This document shows, in pieces, positions 44,018 to 44,156 of a stretch of 44,156 nt of DNA. Position 1 is the first letter of the stretch. Every line of letters begins with the position of its first letter. Source of the stretch: Ophiothrix spiculata (taxonomy: Eukaryota > Echinodermata > Ophiuroidea > Amphilepidida > Ophiotrichidae); NCBI GenBank assembly GCA_000969725.1, contig JXSR01S044592.1. One strand, written 5' to 3'. The translations under genes were made by a program, and so were the position numbers. Below the pieces are notes generated by a model, which was not told where the DNA came from, did no database searches, and was given only the letters and a program-made list of their open reading frames with translations.

Positions 44018-44156
44018 GGACACTAGTCACCAACTGGTCAGAAAAATTGTTTCACACCAGCAATTGTGTCAAAATGCGTCTGTTTTGTTTTAACAGAACA
44101 TATGGACACTAGTCACCAACTGGTCAGAAAAATTGTTTCACACCAGCAATTGTGTC
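44018..44156 (+). repeat. 53-bp direct repeat at the window end, period 86 bp
   Basis: The 53 bases from GGACACTAGTCACCAACTGG to CAGCAATTGTGTC occur identically at 44018-44070 and 44104-44156, the second copy ending on the last base of the window. The unit has short internal complements (GACAC...GTGTC, CTGGT...ACCAG). This looks like the start of a longer tandem array or a contig edge. Confidence 0.9.

Overview
This is animal nuclear DNA: AT-rich (by eye about two-thirds A+T), gene-poor, with intron-type signals, eukaryotic transposon remnants, tRNA-derived SINE-like pieces and one 50-N assembly gap. The repeat types (TA-, TTA- and TTAA-flanked inverted-repeat elements, SINEs with a short conserved central box, poly-G tracts) suggest a marine invertebrate. 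I cannot name a phylum or species from the sequence.

The only protein-coding gene I can defend is the last exon of a Ras-like small GTPase of the RERG/RASL type (7150-7528, + strand). It carries the NKxD and SA nucleotide-binding motifs, a basic C-terminus without a CaaX box, and a downstream AATAAA. Its earlier exons (P-loop, switches, DxxG) were not found. Other protein-coding traces are transposon fossils: the N-terminus of a PIF/Harbinger-like transposase (13463-13666, - strand) and the C-terminal tail of a LINE reverse-transcriptase ORF with its 3' tail (about 17786-18176, +). Most other open frames are chance or repeat-driven.

The left third (1-16,440) is two diverged copies of one segment (about 1-5,480 and 10,290-16,440). 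A module of about 0.5-0.7 kb occurs five times (4.1, 4.9, 5.85, 15.8 and 41.2 kb). A second duplication pairs 22.15-23.08 kb with 43.6-43.99 kb. Because the copies are paralogous, several mobile elements can be compared with a matching empty site inside the same window, which fixes their ends and target duplications: a 896-bp foldback element (6018-6913), a 469-bp foldback (11828-12296), a Harbinger-like element (12758-13884) and a 926-bp element (41508-42433).

The middle holds a 1.7-kb TA-flanked element (19522-21234) and a 51-bp-unit minisatellite (24163-26044). The minisatellite is interrupted by two different inverted-repeat elements, one with a clean 8-bp target duplication. The right third holds a 1.35-kb element with about 210-bp inverted repeats and a nested GC-rich hairpin element, plus TTA- and TTAA-flanked elements. 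Two further elements are almost entirely built from one short word and its complement: TGAGTCA (19 exact copies) and TTGAGTA (13 exact copies).

The most interesting signal is this recurring architecture. At least six unrelated inverted-repeat elements each consist of, or end in, many copies of their own private 5-9 bp word in both orientations. Their terminal repeats and target-site classes differ (TA, TTA, unresolved), so this looks like a convergent way of building non-autonomous elements rather than one family. The TGAGTCA version is also a dense array of perfect AP-1/bZIP sites that could act as a portable enhancer; that function is inference.
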